A stretch of 10,903 bases of DNA from Acidobacteriota bacterium (GCA_024640445.1 JAHEEZ010000043.1:1-10903), one strand, 5' to 3'; shown: positions 1 through 6,487, counted from the stretch's first letter. Numbers and translations are program-made. The notes: generated by a model not told the origin, from the sequence alone.

Positions 1-52
1 ACGCGGCGGCAAGGCCTCCGAGTCCGGCCCCTATGACGATGATCTCCTTCAC
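1..52 (-). CDS. FAD/NAD(P)-binding oxidoreductase, N-terminal fragment
   Basis: Only the first 17 codons lie in the window; the gene runs off the left edge. Reading from a GTG at 52-50, the peptide is MKEIIVIGAGLGGLAAA. It contains the beta-strand and glycine-rich turn of a Rossmann dinucleotide-binding fold (G8-x-G10-x2-G13). This N-terminus is typical of FAD-dependent oxidoreductases of the phytoene desaturase/amine oxidase superfamily, but the substrate cannot be told from so little. It starts 33 bases after the stop of the aminotransferase on the same strand and in the same frame, so the two are probably co-transcribed. No strong Shine-Dalgarno is seen before the GTG. The same frame stays open upstream to the aminotransferase stop at 88-86 but has no ATG there, which supports GTG as the start. 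Confidence 0.6.
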   Translation of the reverse strand, partial: MKEIIVIGAGLGGLAAA

Positions 53-85
53 AAAATAATCCCGGGCGTATTCCGCGGCGCGGCT

Positions 86-1252
86 TCAAAGCCGGTCGAG
101 GAACCTGCGGATCCTTCCAAACGCCGTCTCGATCTCTCCGTACAATTTGCAGTAGGCGATGCGCACGTGATCTTCGCCGCCGATGCCAAAACTGCTGCCC
201 GGAACAACGGCGACCTGTTCTTCCATCAGCAAGCGATTCGCGAACGTGTCGCCGTCAAGACCGGTCGACGCAACAGACGGAAACGCGTAGAAAGCCCCTT
301 TCGGTTCAAAACAACTTAGCCCCATCTCATTAAGCGATGAGACCACGAGTTTCCTTCGGCGGTCGTACTCGGTCCTCATTTCCTCGACATATGGCTCGCC
401 TATCTCGATCGCAGCCACGGCCGCGAACTGCGAGATCGTAGGAGCCGACATCACCGCGTACTGGTGTACTTTCGAGAATGCTTCCATGAGCTCCGGCCGG
501 GCGCACAGGTATCCCACCCGCCAACCGGTCATCGCGTAATCCTTTGAAAAGCCGCCCATCAGAACCGTGCGGTCGCGCATCCCCGGCAGAGCCGGGACCG
601 AGATGTGCGGTTCGCCGTAAACCAGCCGGTCGTAGATCTCGTCGGATATCACCAAGAGGTCAAGTTCTTCAGCGAGTTCCGCGATCTTGAGTGCGTTCCC
701 GCGGGAAAGCACGGCACCGGTCGGATTGTTCGGAAATCCGATGAAGATCGCTTTTGTCCTATCAGTGACGGCGGCCCGTATGTCTTCCGCAAGAGGCTCG
801 AAATCGTTCTCAGCCAGGCATTTGACCGGCACCGGCGTGCCTCCCGCAAAGATGATCTCGGGTTCGTAGGCCACAAAACACGGGTGAGGAACGATGATCT
901 CGTCACCTTCCTCGCAGATCGCCGTAAAAACGCACTTGAATCCCTCGCTGACGCCGACGGTGACTATGATCTCGCTCTCGGGATCGTATGTAACGCCGTA
1001 AAGCCGCTCAAGATTTTCTGAGATAGCGATTCGAAGTTCCTTTAGACCCGCGTTGGCGGTGTAGCCAATTGCCTTTTCGTAAACGGCTTCGTATCCGGCT
1101 CTTACTATTGGCGCCGGCGTTGCAAAGTCAGGCTCTCCGACGCCAAGCGAGATAACGTCCGGCATTGAAGCGGCTATCCCGAAAAAGCTGTGAAGTCCCG
1201 AAACCGGCACGCGTCGGACCCTTTCGGCGATCAAACCTTTGAGATCTGGCAT
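86..1252 (-). CDS. PLP-dependent class I/II aminotransferase
   Basis: A 388-residue fold-type I aminotransferase of the aspartate aminotransferase superfamily, at the usual length of 380-400. It is expected to transfer an amino group between an amino acid and a 2-oxo acid in the cytoplasm, using pyridoxal phosphate. Visible landmarks are GEPDF near residues 39-43, the NNPTG motif at 175-179, SDEIY at 203-207 (Asp204 for the pyridine nitrogen, Tyr207 for O3'), the Schiff-base lysine K237 in FSKDYAMTGWRVGY, the phosphate-contacting R245, and R364 in HVRIAY as the likely substrate-carboxylate arginine. All key residues are present, so it should be active. Substrate specificity (aspartate, aromatic or branched) cannot be assigned. 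The ATG at 1252 is the only reasonable start; no Shine-Dalgarno precedes it. The next gene on this strand begins 33 bases downstream and is an FAD oxidoreductase, suggesting an amino-acid or cofactor-linked operon. Confidence 0.93.
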   Translation of the reverse strand: MPDLKGLIAERVRRVPVSGLHSFFGIAASMPDVISLGVGEPDFATPAPIVRAGYEAVYEKAIGYTANAGLKELRIAISENLERLYGVTYDPESEIIVTVGVSEGFKCVFTAICEEGDEIIVPHPCFVAYEPEIIFAGGTPVPVKCLAENDFEPLAEDIRAAVTDRTKAIFIGFPNNPTGAVLSRGNALKIAELAEELDLLVISDEIYDRLVYGEPHISVPALPGMRDRTVLMGGFSKDYAMTGWRVGYLCARPELMEAFSKVHQYAVMSAPTISQFAAVAAIEIGEPYVEEMRTEYDRRRKLVVSSLNEMGLSCFEPKGAFYAFPSVASTGLDGDTFANRLLMEEQVAVVPGSSFGIGGEDHVRIAYCKLYGEIETAFGRIRRFLDRL

Positions 1253-1412
1253 ATGTTCTGAATTGAAGTACTGCGGAGCGGTTTTATCTGCAAGATGCAG
1301 GCTCGCGGCAGTGATCCTAAATTAACACTAACAAAAGGGACCTGCATTGGAAAGGCGCCTTAAAAAGGACCTCTCTACGGAGTCCAGGACGCCGCTTTCG
1401 GGGAATGTGCAA

Positions 1413-1433
1413 ATCGGTAAAAGGTGATAGAAT
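1413..1433 (+). promoter_or_regulatory. Extended -10 promoter shared by the two TonB paralogs (copy 1)
   Basis: The segment reads ATCGGTAAAAGGTG then ATAGAAT. It holds TGn-TAGAAT (the hexamer at 1428-1433), an extended -10 element, 72 bases before the ATG of the first TonB-like gene. It matches 2817-2837, upstream of the second paralog, at 17 of 21 positions, with the -10 hexamers in register. No good -35 hexamer is seen 16-18 bases upstream, as expected of extended -10 promoters. The conserved stretch before the -10 could also be an activator or alternative-sigma site. The call rests on conservation between two sites only. Confidence 0.5.
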
Positions 1434-1457
1434 GCCCGCAAAATACAAGGGCATCCG

Positions 1458-1498
1458 CACACCGCACCCGGTGTGGCAGGCCCTGAGATCCTCAGGAG
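1458..1498 (+). promoter_or_regulatory. Tandem hairpins in the 5' leader, the second covering the Shine-Dalgarno
   Basis: Two short hairpins follow one another just before the ATG at 1506. The first pairs CACACCG (1458-1464) with CGGTGTG (1469-1475) around a four-base loop. The second pairs CCTGAG (1482-1487) with CTCAGG (1491-1496) around a three-base loop. The Shine-Dalgarno AGGAG is at 1494-1498, seven bases before the ATG, so the second stem takes up its first three bases. This could limit translation, but the stems are short and a regulatory role is inference. Confidence 0.35.
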
Positions 1499-1505
1499 AC
1501 CTCAG

Positions 1506-2798
1506 ATGAAGATTTGTCCCAGTTGCGGTTCAGAACTGTCCGAAGAACTGAGTTTCTGTCCTTCGGACGGAAGCCCTTTGCTCAGCAATGACGAAACGCC
1601 GGAGTCGATCGGAGAAAAGACGATCGTTATGCCTGAAGCCGATGCTGTTGGCGAAAAGACCGTGTTCATGGGCTCGGAGGAAACTGAGGAGATCGAGACG
1701 GTAATACCCAATCTCGATGAAAGCGAAAACATAGGTGAAGCGACGGTCGTAATGCCCGAGCCGCCGGCATTTCCGACTGAAGCACCTCAAGAGCAGGACG
1801 CGGGATTCGCGTCAGAAGACATACCTGCCGTGCCCGCCGAAACGATGTATTCTTCCGCCGATGAACCGGCATCCCCTGAGGAGACAGCCGAGTGGGGAGA
1901 CCAGACTGCCTCTGATAGCTCCGAATGGGTGGAGGAGGAAGACGAGGAACCGGCTCCGGCAGAAGATTTTTCCGCAACGGCCGCCGCGTCGGAAGAATGG
2001 AGCGAACCTGAAGCTCCATCCGAAAGTGCGGCTTTTGCAGTTCCGGTTCAGTCCGAGAGCGGATCCGGATCGGACGGGAGTGCCGAAGAACCAAAAAGCA
2101 GATCGAAACTGGGCCTGATCATGGCCCTCGTCGTCCTTTTCTTTGTCTTTGTCTTCATCATCGTCGCCGCGGGCGGCATCTGGTGGTACATGTCGCGGTC
2201 ATCGAACGTTGCCGACGCGAATACCAACGCGAACGTTGAGGAGAATCTGGCCGAGAATACTCCGGAGGAAGTAATTCCCACCCCGGATGAGTCTGCCAAC
2301 ACCGAGGCCTCGCCTGAAGAGTCGCCGGAAGAGGACACGAATACGAATTTGAACACGAAGCCAACTCCAACGCCGAAGACAACACCCAGATCGCCGACCC
2401 CGACGCCGACAAGGACACCGGTTAGGAACACGATGTCGACCCCCACTCCAACTCCGATCCGGACCCCGACGCCGAGGCAGACCCCCACTCCGGTCCGTTC
2501 AACTCCAACGCCCAGCGCACCTTCCAGGATCTCGCGCGGTGTGGTGAACGGACAGGCGATCAGCCTTCCGAAACCCGCGTATCCTTCTGCGGCGAGGGCT
2601 GTCAACGCAAAGGGCGCGGTAAGCGTCGCAGTGGTGATCGACAGATCCGGGAACGTGATCTCCGCCCGGGCCGTCAGCGGACATCCTCTTTTGAGGTCCG
2701 CTGCAGAAGCGGCCGCCCGCCGCGCCCGTTTCCGGCCCACGCTTGTGAGCGGCCAGCCGGTGGAGGTGTCAGGTTCGATCGTTTACAACTTCCAGTAA
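1506..2798 (+). CDS. Zinc-ribbon/single-TM/TonB C-terminal domain protein (paralog 1)
   Basis: A 430-residue inner-membrane protein with a TonB-like layout plus a cytoplasmic extension. Residues 1-25 are a zinc-ribbon-like module with C4-x2-C7-x10-C18-x2-D21, where Asp takes the place of the fourth cysteine. Residues 26-200 are acidic and Ser/Pro-rich and carry four related threonine motifs (T39, T52, T65, T80). Residues 202-228 form one strong transmembrane helix. Residues 234-283 are Asn/Glu-rich, 285-337 are Thr-Pro repeats, and about 346-430 match the TonB C-terminal fold (AYPSAAR, a Gly-Val-Val strand pattern, SGHPLLRSAAEAAARRARFRPT). By analogy with TonB, the C-terminus would be periplasmic and contact outer-membrane partners, but no ExbB, ExbD or receptor gene is nearby. 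The ATG at 1506 is chosen because AGGAG lies seven bases upstream and the protein then begins directly with the zinc ribbon; the in-frame GTG at 1473 lies inside a hairpin. A paralog follows 92 bases downstream. Confidence 0.88.
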   Translation: MKICPSCGSELSEELSFCPSDGSPLLSNDETPESIGEKTIVMPEADAVGEKTVFMGSEETEEIETVIPNLDESENIGEATVVMPEPPAFPTEAPQEQDAGFASEDIPAVPAETMYSSADEPASPEETAEWGDQTASDSSEWVEEEDEEPAPAEDFSATAAASEEWSEPEAPSESAAFAVPVQSESGSGSDGSAEEPKSRSKLGLIMALVVLFFVFVFIIVAAGGIWWYMSRSSNVADANTNANVEENLAENTPEEVIPTPDESANTEASPEESPEEDTNTNLNTKPTPTPKTTPRSPTPTPTRTPVRNTMSTPTPTPIRTPTPRQTPTPVRSTPTPSAPSRISRGVVNGQAISLPKPAYPSAARAVNAKGAVSVAVVIDRSGNVISARAVSGHPLLRSAAEAAARRARFRPTLVSGQPVEVSGSIVYNFQ

Positions 2799-2816
2799 CC
2801 GGATTATTCGCTCAAG

Positions 2817-2837
2817 ATCGGTAAATGGTGTTAAGAT
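2817..2837 (+). promoter_or_regulatory. Extended -10 promoter shared by the two TonB paralogs (copy 2)
   Basis: The segment reads ATCGGTAAATGGTG then TTAAGAT, with TGn-TAAGAT forming an extended -10 (hexamer 2832-2837), 53 bases before the ATG at 2891. Its close match to 1413-1433 suggests the second paralog has its own promoter and answers to the same factor, although the 92-base gap would also allow read-through from the first gene. No convincing -35 is visible. Confidence 0.5.
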
Positions 2838-2890
2838 AAGGAGTTCCAAGCAACCGCTTCATTAATTACGGCAGTAGGGGCCGCTGAAGA

Positions 2891-3928
2891 ATGAGATATT
2901 GTCCGACCTGCGAAACCAAATACGAGGATGAGGTGATCCTGTTCTGTACAAAGGACGGGACTCCGATCGTTGACGGAACTCAGCCCACGTTCACCGACAA
3001 CCTCCCAAGTGATTCGGTACCTGAGGACGACGATATCAATGAAGAGACGGTGATCCGGCGGAACAAGCCGCCTGTCGCGGCAGTCCCTGAAGTTCCCAAC
3101 GAGGACGAAGATTTCGAAGAGGATTCCTCCTCCGGTCGGATTGTAATCGACACCGCGGCGCCGAAGGAACCGCCTATCGCCGCGCGATCAACTTCCTCCG
3201 CTTACGTGGCTCCGCAGCCGAAGCAGACAAGCGTCGGTCTGGTGATATTCTTTTCCGTCATTGGAACGCTGATAGTTGTTATAGGGATCATTGGCATATA
3301 CCTGCTCATTTCGATCAGGAATGCACAGGATTCGAATGCGAATGTGAACGAGAATGTGAACGCAAACGAGAACATCGACGAGAATTTCAATTCGAACGAA
3401 CTCCTCGATATCAATGCGAACTTCAACTCCAACTCAAATTCAAATTCGAACGTAAACACGCCGACTCCGACGCCAAGCCCGTCACCGTCACCTACTGAGA
3501 CCCCGGAAACAAACGCGAATGCCAACGTGAACGGGAACCGCCCTGCTGGAAATTCAAACTCAACCGTGAATATCGCCCCCGCGAACACAACACCTCAACC
3601 GAGACCCACTTCCCAGGCCACGCCGGCGCCACCTCCAGCAAATACGAACTCGCCGGTGAACGTGGGGACCATAAATGAACAAGCCGTATCTTTGCCGCTT
3701 CCCAGTTATCCCCAGGAAGCGCGCCGGGTCCAGGCGACCGGAAGGGTAGCGGTTTCGGTGCTGGTCGATACAAATGGCAGAGTACTTTCCGCTGAGGCCA
3801 CAGCGGGTCATCCCCTTCTTAGGAGATCTGCTGAGAACGCCGCGCTTAGATCCCGCTTCAGACCGTTCAGCGTAAACGGAAGTCCCGTCCCCGCCCGGGG
3901 AACCATTTGGTACAACTTTGTAAACTGA
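2891..3928 (+). CDS. Zinc-ribbon/single-TM/TonB C-terminal domain protein (paralog 2)
   Basis: A 345-residue paralog of the preceding gene with the same domain order. The zinc-ribbon-like N-terminus has C4-x2-C7-x11-C19-x2-D22, again with Asp in the fourth ligand position. An acidic linker follows, with one threonine motif (EETVIRR, T53) like those repeated in paralog 1. The transmembrane helix is about 115-142. Residues 148-190 are strikingly Asn-rich, 190-205 are Thr/Ser-Pro repeats, and 210-262 are Asn/Pro-rich. The TonB C-terminal domain spans about 264-345 (SYPQEAR, TGRVAVSVLVD, AGHPLLRRSAENAALRSRFRP). The likely role is a periplasm-spanning TonB-type protein with a cytoplasmic metal-binding head; its partners are unknown. 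The start is clear because the zinc ribbon begins at once, but the Shine-Dalgarno is poor (TAGGGG at 2875-2880, ten bases away, or GAAGA directly before the ATG). The tandem arrangement and matched promoters indicate an old local duplication with strong linker divergence. Confidence 0.87.
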   Translation: MRYCPTCETKYEDEVILFCTKDGTPIVDGTQPTFTDNLPSDSVPEDDDINEETVIRRNKPPVAAVPEVPNEDEDFEEDSSSGRIVIDTAAPKEPPIAARSTSSAYVAPQPKQTSVGLVIFFSVIGTLIVVIGIIGIYLLISIRNAQDSNANVNENVNANENIDENFNSNELLDINANFNSNSNSNSNVNTPTPTPSPSPSPTETPETNANANVNGNRPAGNSNSTVNIAPANTTPQPRPTSQATPAPPPANTNSPVNVGTINEQAVSLPLPSYPQEARRVQATGRVAVSVLVDTNGRVLSAEATAGHPLLRRSAENAALRSRFRPFSVNGSPVPARGTIWYNFVN

Positions 3929-3981
3929 GTGCTTAGGACTGAGGAAGATGTCATCGATAAGGTTGGTTTGTCAGATTCAAT

Positions 3982-4036
3982 CTCAGTACTCATCTCTCAT
4001 CTCGCAGTACTGATCTCTCATCTCTCAGTTCCTAAC
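3982..4036. repeat. 21-base tandem repeat at a convergent gene junction
   Basis: Unit 1 (3982-4002) and unit 2 (4003-4023) match at 19 of 21 bases; each reads roughly CKCAGTACTSATCTCTCATCT. A third, partial and diverged unit begins at 4024 (CTCAGTTCCTAAC). The array overlaps the 3' end of the minus-strand protease and provides its stop codon (TGA at 4020-4018) and last few residues. In the protease frame each full unit carries a TGA, so any copy ends the reading frame. An inverted, gapped relative lies at 3933-3950 just after the TonB paralog 2 stop (TTAGGACTGAG vs TTAGGAACTGAG), so the junction could fold into an imperfect hairpin between the convergent genes. Confidence 0.7.
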
Positions 4037-5400
4037 TCCTCCGCAGATTCAACCGCTTTTCTGGGATTTATGACGCCCCATCCCTGACGGTCAACCTCGT
4101 AATGCGGGAGCCGTTCTGAAGTGCCTATCAGGATCCGCTTCACCTGCTGGGCGGTTAGACGAGGGTTCGCTTCGAGCATTTGAGCCACGACCGACGAAAC
4201 GATCGGCGACGAGAATGAAGTGCCGTCGACGTACTTGTAGTACTTATTGATGACGTTCTCCTGCCGCAATTTCAATATAATGATCTGGCGAATCGAGTGG
4301 ACCGGACGGTCAAGTGCTGCGTCGAGCTCGTTGATAATTCCGGGATTGGCGCGGATCGAGTCGTGAAGTTCGGCGTCTTCGGACTTGTCCAGAGTCTCCA
4401 GAAACTCCGCCTCCTTGGCCGTAGGGGTTCCCGGCAGGATCGGGGCCGGAACCCATATGCTGGGCGCGATGACCTCGGGCTTCTGCAGCCCGTCCATCGT
4501 GGGTCCGTACGAACTTCTGTACATTCCCCGCCGCGCCCGATTGATCGTATTGTGGTCGTCCAGGCCGCCGACCGCGATCGCAGATGGCGAGCTGGCAGGC
4601 GGGAATACGGGATGGTTCGGAAGATGTCCCGCGTTACCCACCGCGCAAACGACCACGATTCCCTGCGTGGCGCATTCTTCGACGGTCTGGGAAAGCGAAT
4701 CGTGAAGATAGCTCTGCTCGAAGTCGCCGCCCGCCGATATGTTGATCACCCGTATTCCGTACCTTGTTCGATTCTCGAGCACCCACTCGAGTCCATCCTG
4801 TATGTTCTGCTCCGTGATACGGCCCGTCTTTGCAAGCTTCACGAGAACCACATCAGCATCCGGCGCGACTCCCCTGTAAAAGCCGTTTGAAAGCCATCCG
4901 TTCCCGGCAGCCACGACGGAAGTCATCATCCCGTGCCAGCTTGCCACATCCGGCTCATACAGTTGTGAATCGTCGCCTTCGTCGTGCAGGAGGCTTCGGT
5001 ATCCAATTATCCTGTCGTTGGGTTTCGTCAGGTCGGGATGGGGATAAAAACCGGAATCGAGAAACGCGATAGTGACGCCATTCCCGGTGTAGCGCTCCAC
5101 GGCGTCAAGCCGGAGCGGCGTCGAGAGAACATGCGATCCGTCCTTCTTGAGCGCGGCGTCCTTGAGAATGCTTTCTTTCCCGCGTTCAAAAAGGCTTGCG
5201 CACCTGGAGCAGACCGAATCAAAGCCCTCGGCTTCGGGTGCGTTCGCACGGATCAATTTTTCAAGGCTCCCGTCGAGCGTCGAGAGTTTTACGAAACCTT
5301 CGCGAGGTTCTCTTGAACACACGGGACAGATCTTCTCGCCCGCGGTAATGTCGGCGGTGGTCTTCTTTCTGGGAACTGGAGAGGCCTCGTGTAGAGTCAT
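4018..5400 (-). CDS. Subtilisin-like serine protease (S8) with an N-terminal four-cysteine module
   Basis: A 460-residue subtilase with an intact catalytic triad: D115 (FLDSGFYPHPDL), H156 (SWHGMMTSVVAAG) and S395 (DGTSFSSPI), with oxyanion-hole N256 (AVGNAGH). Before the catalytic domain, C25-x2-C28 and C64-x2-C67 form a plausible zinc-binding knuckle pair. Between the conserved IAPS (about 320) and GTS (393) lies an unusual insertion of around 50 charged, helical-looking residues (330-385). No signal peptide or transmembrane helix is seen, so a cytoplasmic protease is most likely. The ATG at 5400 is preferred: an open frame continues to 5538, but its extra 46 residues are translated from an interspersed repeat, and a perfect TATAAT lies inside that extension at 5442-5437. 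The Shine-Dalgarno is weak. The gene converges on the TonB paralogs and its stop lies in a tandem repeat. Substrates are unknown. Confidence 0.88.
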   Translation of the reverse strand: MTLHEASPVPRKKTTADITAGEKICPVCSREPREGFVKLSTLDGSLEKLIRANAPEAEGFDSVCSRCASLFERGKESILKDAALKKDGSHVLSTPLRLDAVERYTGNGVTIAFLDSGFYPHPDLTKPNDRIIGYRSLLHDEGDDSQLYEPDVASWHGMMTSVVAAGNGWLSNGFYRGVAPDADVVLVKLAKTGRITEQNIQDGLEWVLENRTRYGIRVINISAGGDFEQSYLHDSLSQTVEECATQGIVVVCAVGNAGHLPNHPVFPPASSPSAIAVGGLDDHNTINRARRGMYRSSYGPTMDGLQKPEVIAPSIWVPAPILPGTPTAKEAEFLETLDKSEDAELHDSIRANPGIINELDAALDRPVHSIRQIIILKLRQENVINKYYKYVDGTSFSSPIVSSVVAQMLEANPRLTAQQVKRILIGTSERLPHYEVDRQGWGVINPRKAVESAEELGTER

Positions 5401-5436
5401 TTGAATTTGCCCGGCGCTTGGAGGGCTTGTTTTTTG

Positions 5437-5467
5437 ATTATAGGCGTATTTGTGCGGAAATCGTGAA
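5437..5467 (-). promoter_or_regulatory. Candidate promoter of the subtilase gene
   Basis: On the minus strand, TATAAT at 5442-5437 is a perfect -10 hexamer 36 bases before the chosen ATG at 5400. TTCACG at 5467-5462 is a possible -35 (four of six matches), but with a long 19-base spacer. The position predicts a leader of roughly 30 bases and supports the shorter protein start. Confidence 0.45.
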
Positions 5468-5478
5468 TGCGGAACAGC

Positions 5479-5651
5479 AGAAACTAACCGCGGAGGCGCA
5501 AAGGCGCAGAGGACTGTGTAAACCACGATCATTAGCAAATGGTGCTGTTTCGCTCTCGTGGCATTTCGCTATTCCGGGCCTGGAAGCGACAAGGCACGGA
5601 GAACAATTCCTGGAAAGACTCTGCGTCTTTGCGCCTCTGCGGTTAGTTTCT
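5479..5651. repeat. Long inverted-repeat element (33-base arms, 107-base centre)
   Basis: The left arm at 5479-5511 (AGAAACTAACCGCGGAGGCG...) is the reverse complement of the right arm at 5619-5651 with 31 of 33 bases matching. The centre, 5512-5618, codes for nothing recognisable. The element fills most of the 298-base gap between the divergent protease and patatin genes. Its core (ACCGCRGAGGCGCAAAGRCGCAGAG) resembles an intergenic repeat that I recall from several bacterial phyla, and a diverged solitary copy lies at 9689-9713. The paired-arm form resembles REPIN or MITE elements. No transposase or RAYT gene is seen here. Confidence 0.75.
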
Positions 5652-5672
5652 TCCATACGCGATTCACAATTC

Positions 5673-5693
5673 ACGATTTACGATTTACGATTT
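5673..5693. repeat. Three tandem copies of ACGATTT
   Basis: Three perfect 7-base units end five bases before the patatin ATG at 5699, preceded by degenerate copies (GATTCACAATTC). The array takes the place where a Shine-Dalgarno would be expected. Translated in frame, it gives the spurious residues upstream of the patatin start. Confidence 0.75.
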
Positions 5694-5698
5694 ACCTA

Positions 5699-6487
5699 AT
5701 GACAAGACCAAAGATCGGACTTGCCCTTTCCGGCGGCGCGGCGCGCGGGTTCGCTCACGTGGGCGTGATGAAAGTGCTGCGCGAGAACGACATCCCCATA
5801 GATTTTGTGGCGGGGACCTCCGCCGGTTCGATCGCGGGCCTGGCGTACGCTTCGGGAATGTCGATCGACAGCATCGTCGAGATCGGCAAGACGATCGGCT
5901 GGTACTCGATGAGCAAGCTTTCATTCTCGGCAAAGGGACTGCTTTCAAACGCGCCTCTCGGAGATCTGATCCGGGATCGGTTTGCTTTTGACCGGTTCGA
6001 GGAACTGATGATACCGTTCGCGGCGGTCGCGACAAATCTGGAAACTGCAGAGGAAATGGTCTTCAAAGGCGAAGGCGATCTTGGTTTCGCGGTCTGCGCG
6101 TCGTGCGCGATCCCGGGTGTCTTCATACCGCTTGAAGACGAATCCGGAAACAAGTTCGTGGACGGCGGCATTGTCGCCCCGATCCCGACGCGTGCGGTCC
6201 GCGAGATGGGTGCGAAAAAAATCATCGCCGTGGACGTGATGTCGCCGAATTCGGATCACTGGGGTTCTCCTTCGACATTGCTCGGCGTCTTTTTTCAGTC
6301 GGCGATGATGCTATTGAGGACCGCCGCCTCGCAACAGCATTACCAGGCGGACGTTGTAATCGTGCCCGACATCGCGCACCTGAGGCCTGACGAGATCGGG
6401 AAGATGGACGAGTTTATCGAACTTGGCGAGAAAGCGGCGTTGGCGAAACTGGACGAGATCAAACGACTGTTAGAAAAAGAAGTTTAA
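5699..6487 (+). CDS. Patatin-like phospholipase, RssA/NTE type
   Basis: A 262-residue patatin-fold serine hydrolase expected to cleave acyl esters of phospholipids or lysophospholipids with a Ser-Asp dyad. Visible motifs are the oxyanion-hole glycine-rich loop SGGAARGFAHVG (11-22), the nucleophile S41 in GTSAGS (39-44) and the catalytic D155 in DGG (155-157). The conserved CASCAIPGVF segment (133-142) precedes the Asp, as in RssA/YchK proteins. The length fits the short bacterial NTE-like group. No signal peptide or transmembrane helix is seen, so it is probably cytoplasmic or membrane-associated. The ATG at 5699 is chosen because the patatin fold begins at once (MTRPKIGLALSGG); the open frame extends back to 5558, but those residues come from the inverted and tandem repeats. 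No Shine-Dalgarno is present. The TAA stop at 6485-6487 is part of the next inverted repeat. The gene is divergent from the protease. Confidence 0.92.
   Translation: MTRPKIGLALSGGAARGFAHVGVMKVLRENDIPIDFVAGTSAGSIAGLAYASGMSIDSIVEIGKTIGWYSMSKLSFSAKGLLSNAPLGDLIRDRFAFDRFEELMIPFAAVATNLETAEEMVFKGEGDLGFAVCASCAIPGVFIPLEDESGNKFVDGGIVAPIPTRAVREMGAKKIIAVDVMSPNSDHWGSPSTLLGVFFQSAMMLLRTAASQQHYQADVVIVPDIAHLRPDEIGKMDEFIELGEKAALAKLDEIKRLLEKEV

Noticed and set aside
1265..1293. A promoter for the aminotransferase on the minus strand (TTGCAG, 17 bases, TACTTC).
   Set aside because: The -10 hexamer matches the consensus at only two of six positions.
1473..1505. GTG at 1473 as the start of TonB paralog 1.
   Set aside because: No Shine-Dalgarno fits it and it lies within a hairpin; the ATG at 1506 has AGGAG at ideal spacing and matches the start of the paralog.
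2048..2740. A 230-residue antisense reading frame rich in Gly-Val.
   Set aside because: It is the mirror of the Thr-Pro repeat codons of paralog 1 and has no family features.
3982..4036. A possible CRISPR array.
   Set aside because: Units are directly adjacent with no spacers, only two full copies exist, and no cas gene is present.
4297..4890. A 197-residue plus-strand reading frame.
   Set aside because: It lies opposite the protease catalytic domain, which is clearly the real gene.
5401..5538. A 46-residue N-terminal extension of the protease that looks like a signal peptide (MLMIVVYTVL...).
   Set aside because: It is a translation of the left arm and centre of the 5479-5651 repeat, and a perfect TATAAT lies inside it; the protein most likely starts at 5400.
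5558..5698. An upstream in-frame extension of the patatin gene.
   Set aside because: The extra residues come from the inverted-repeat arm and the ACGATTT array; the patatin fold begins at the ATG at 5699.
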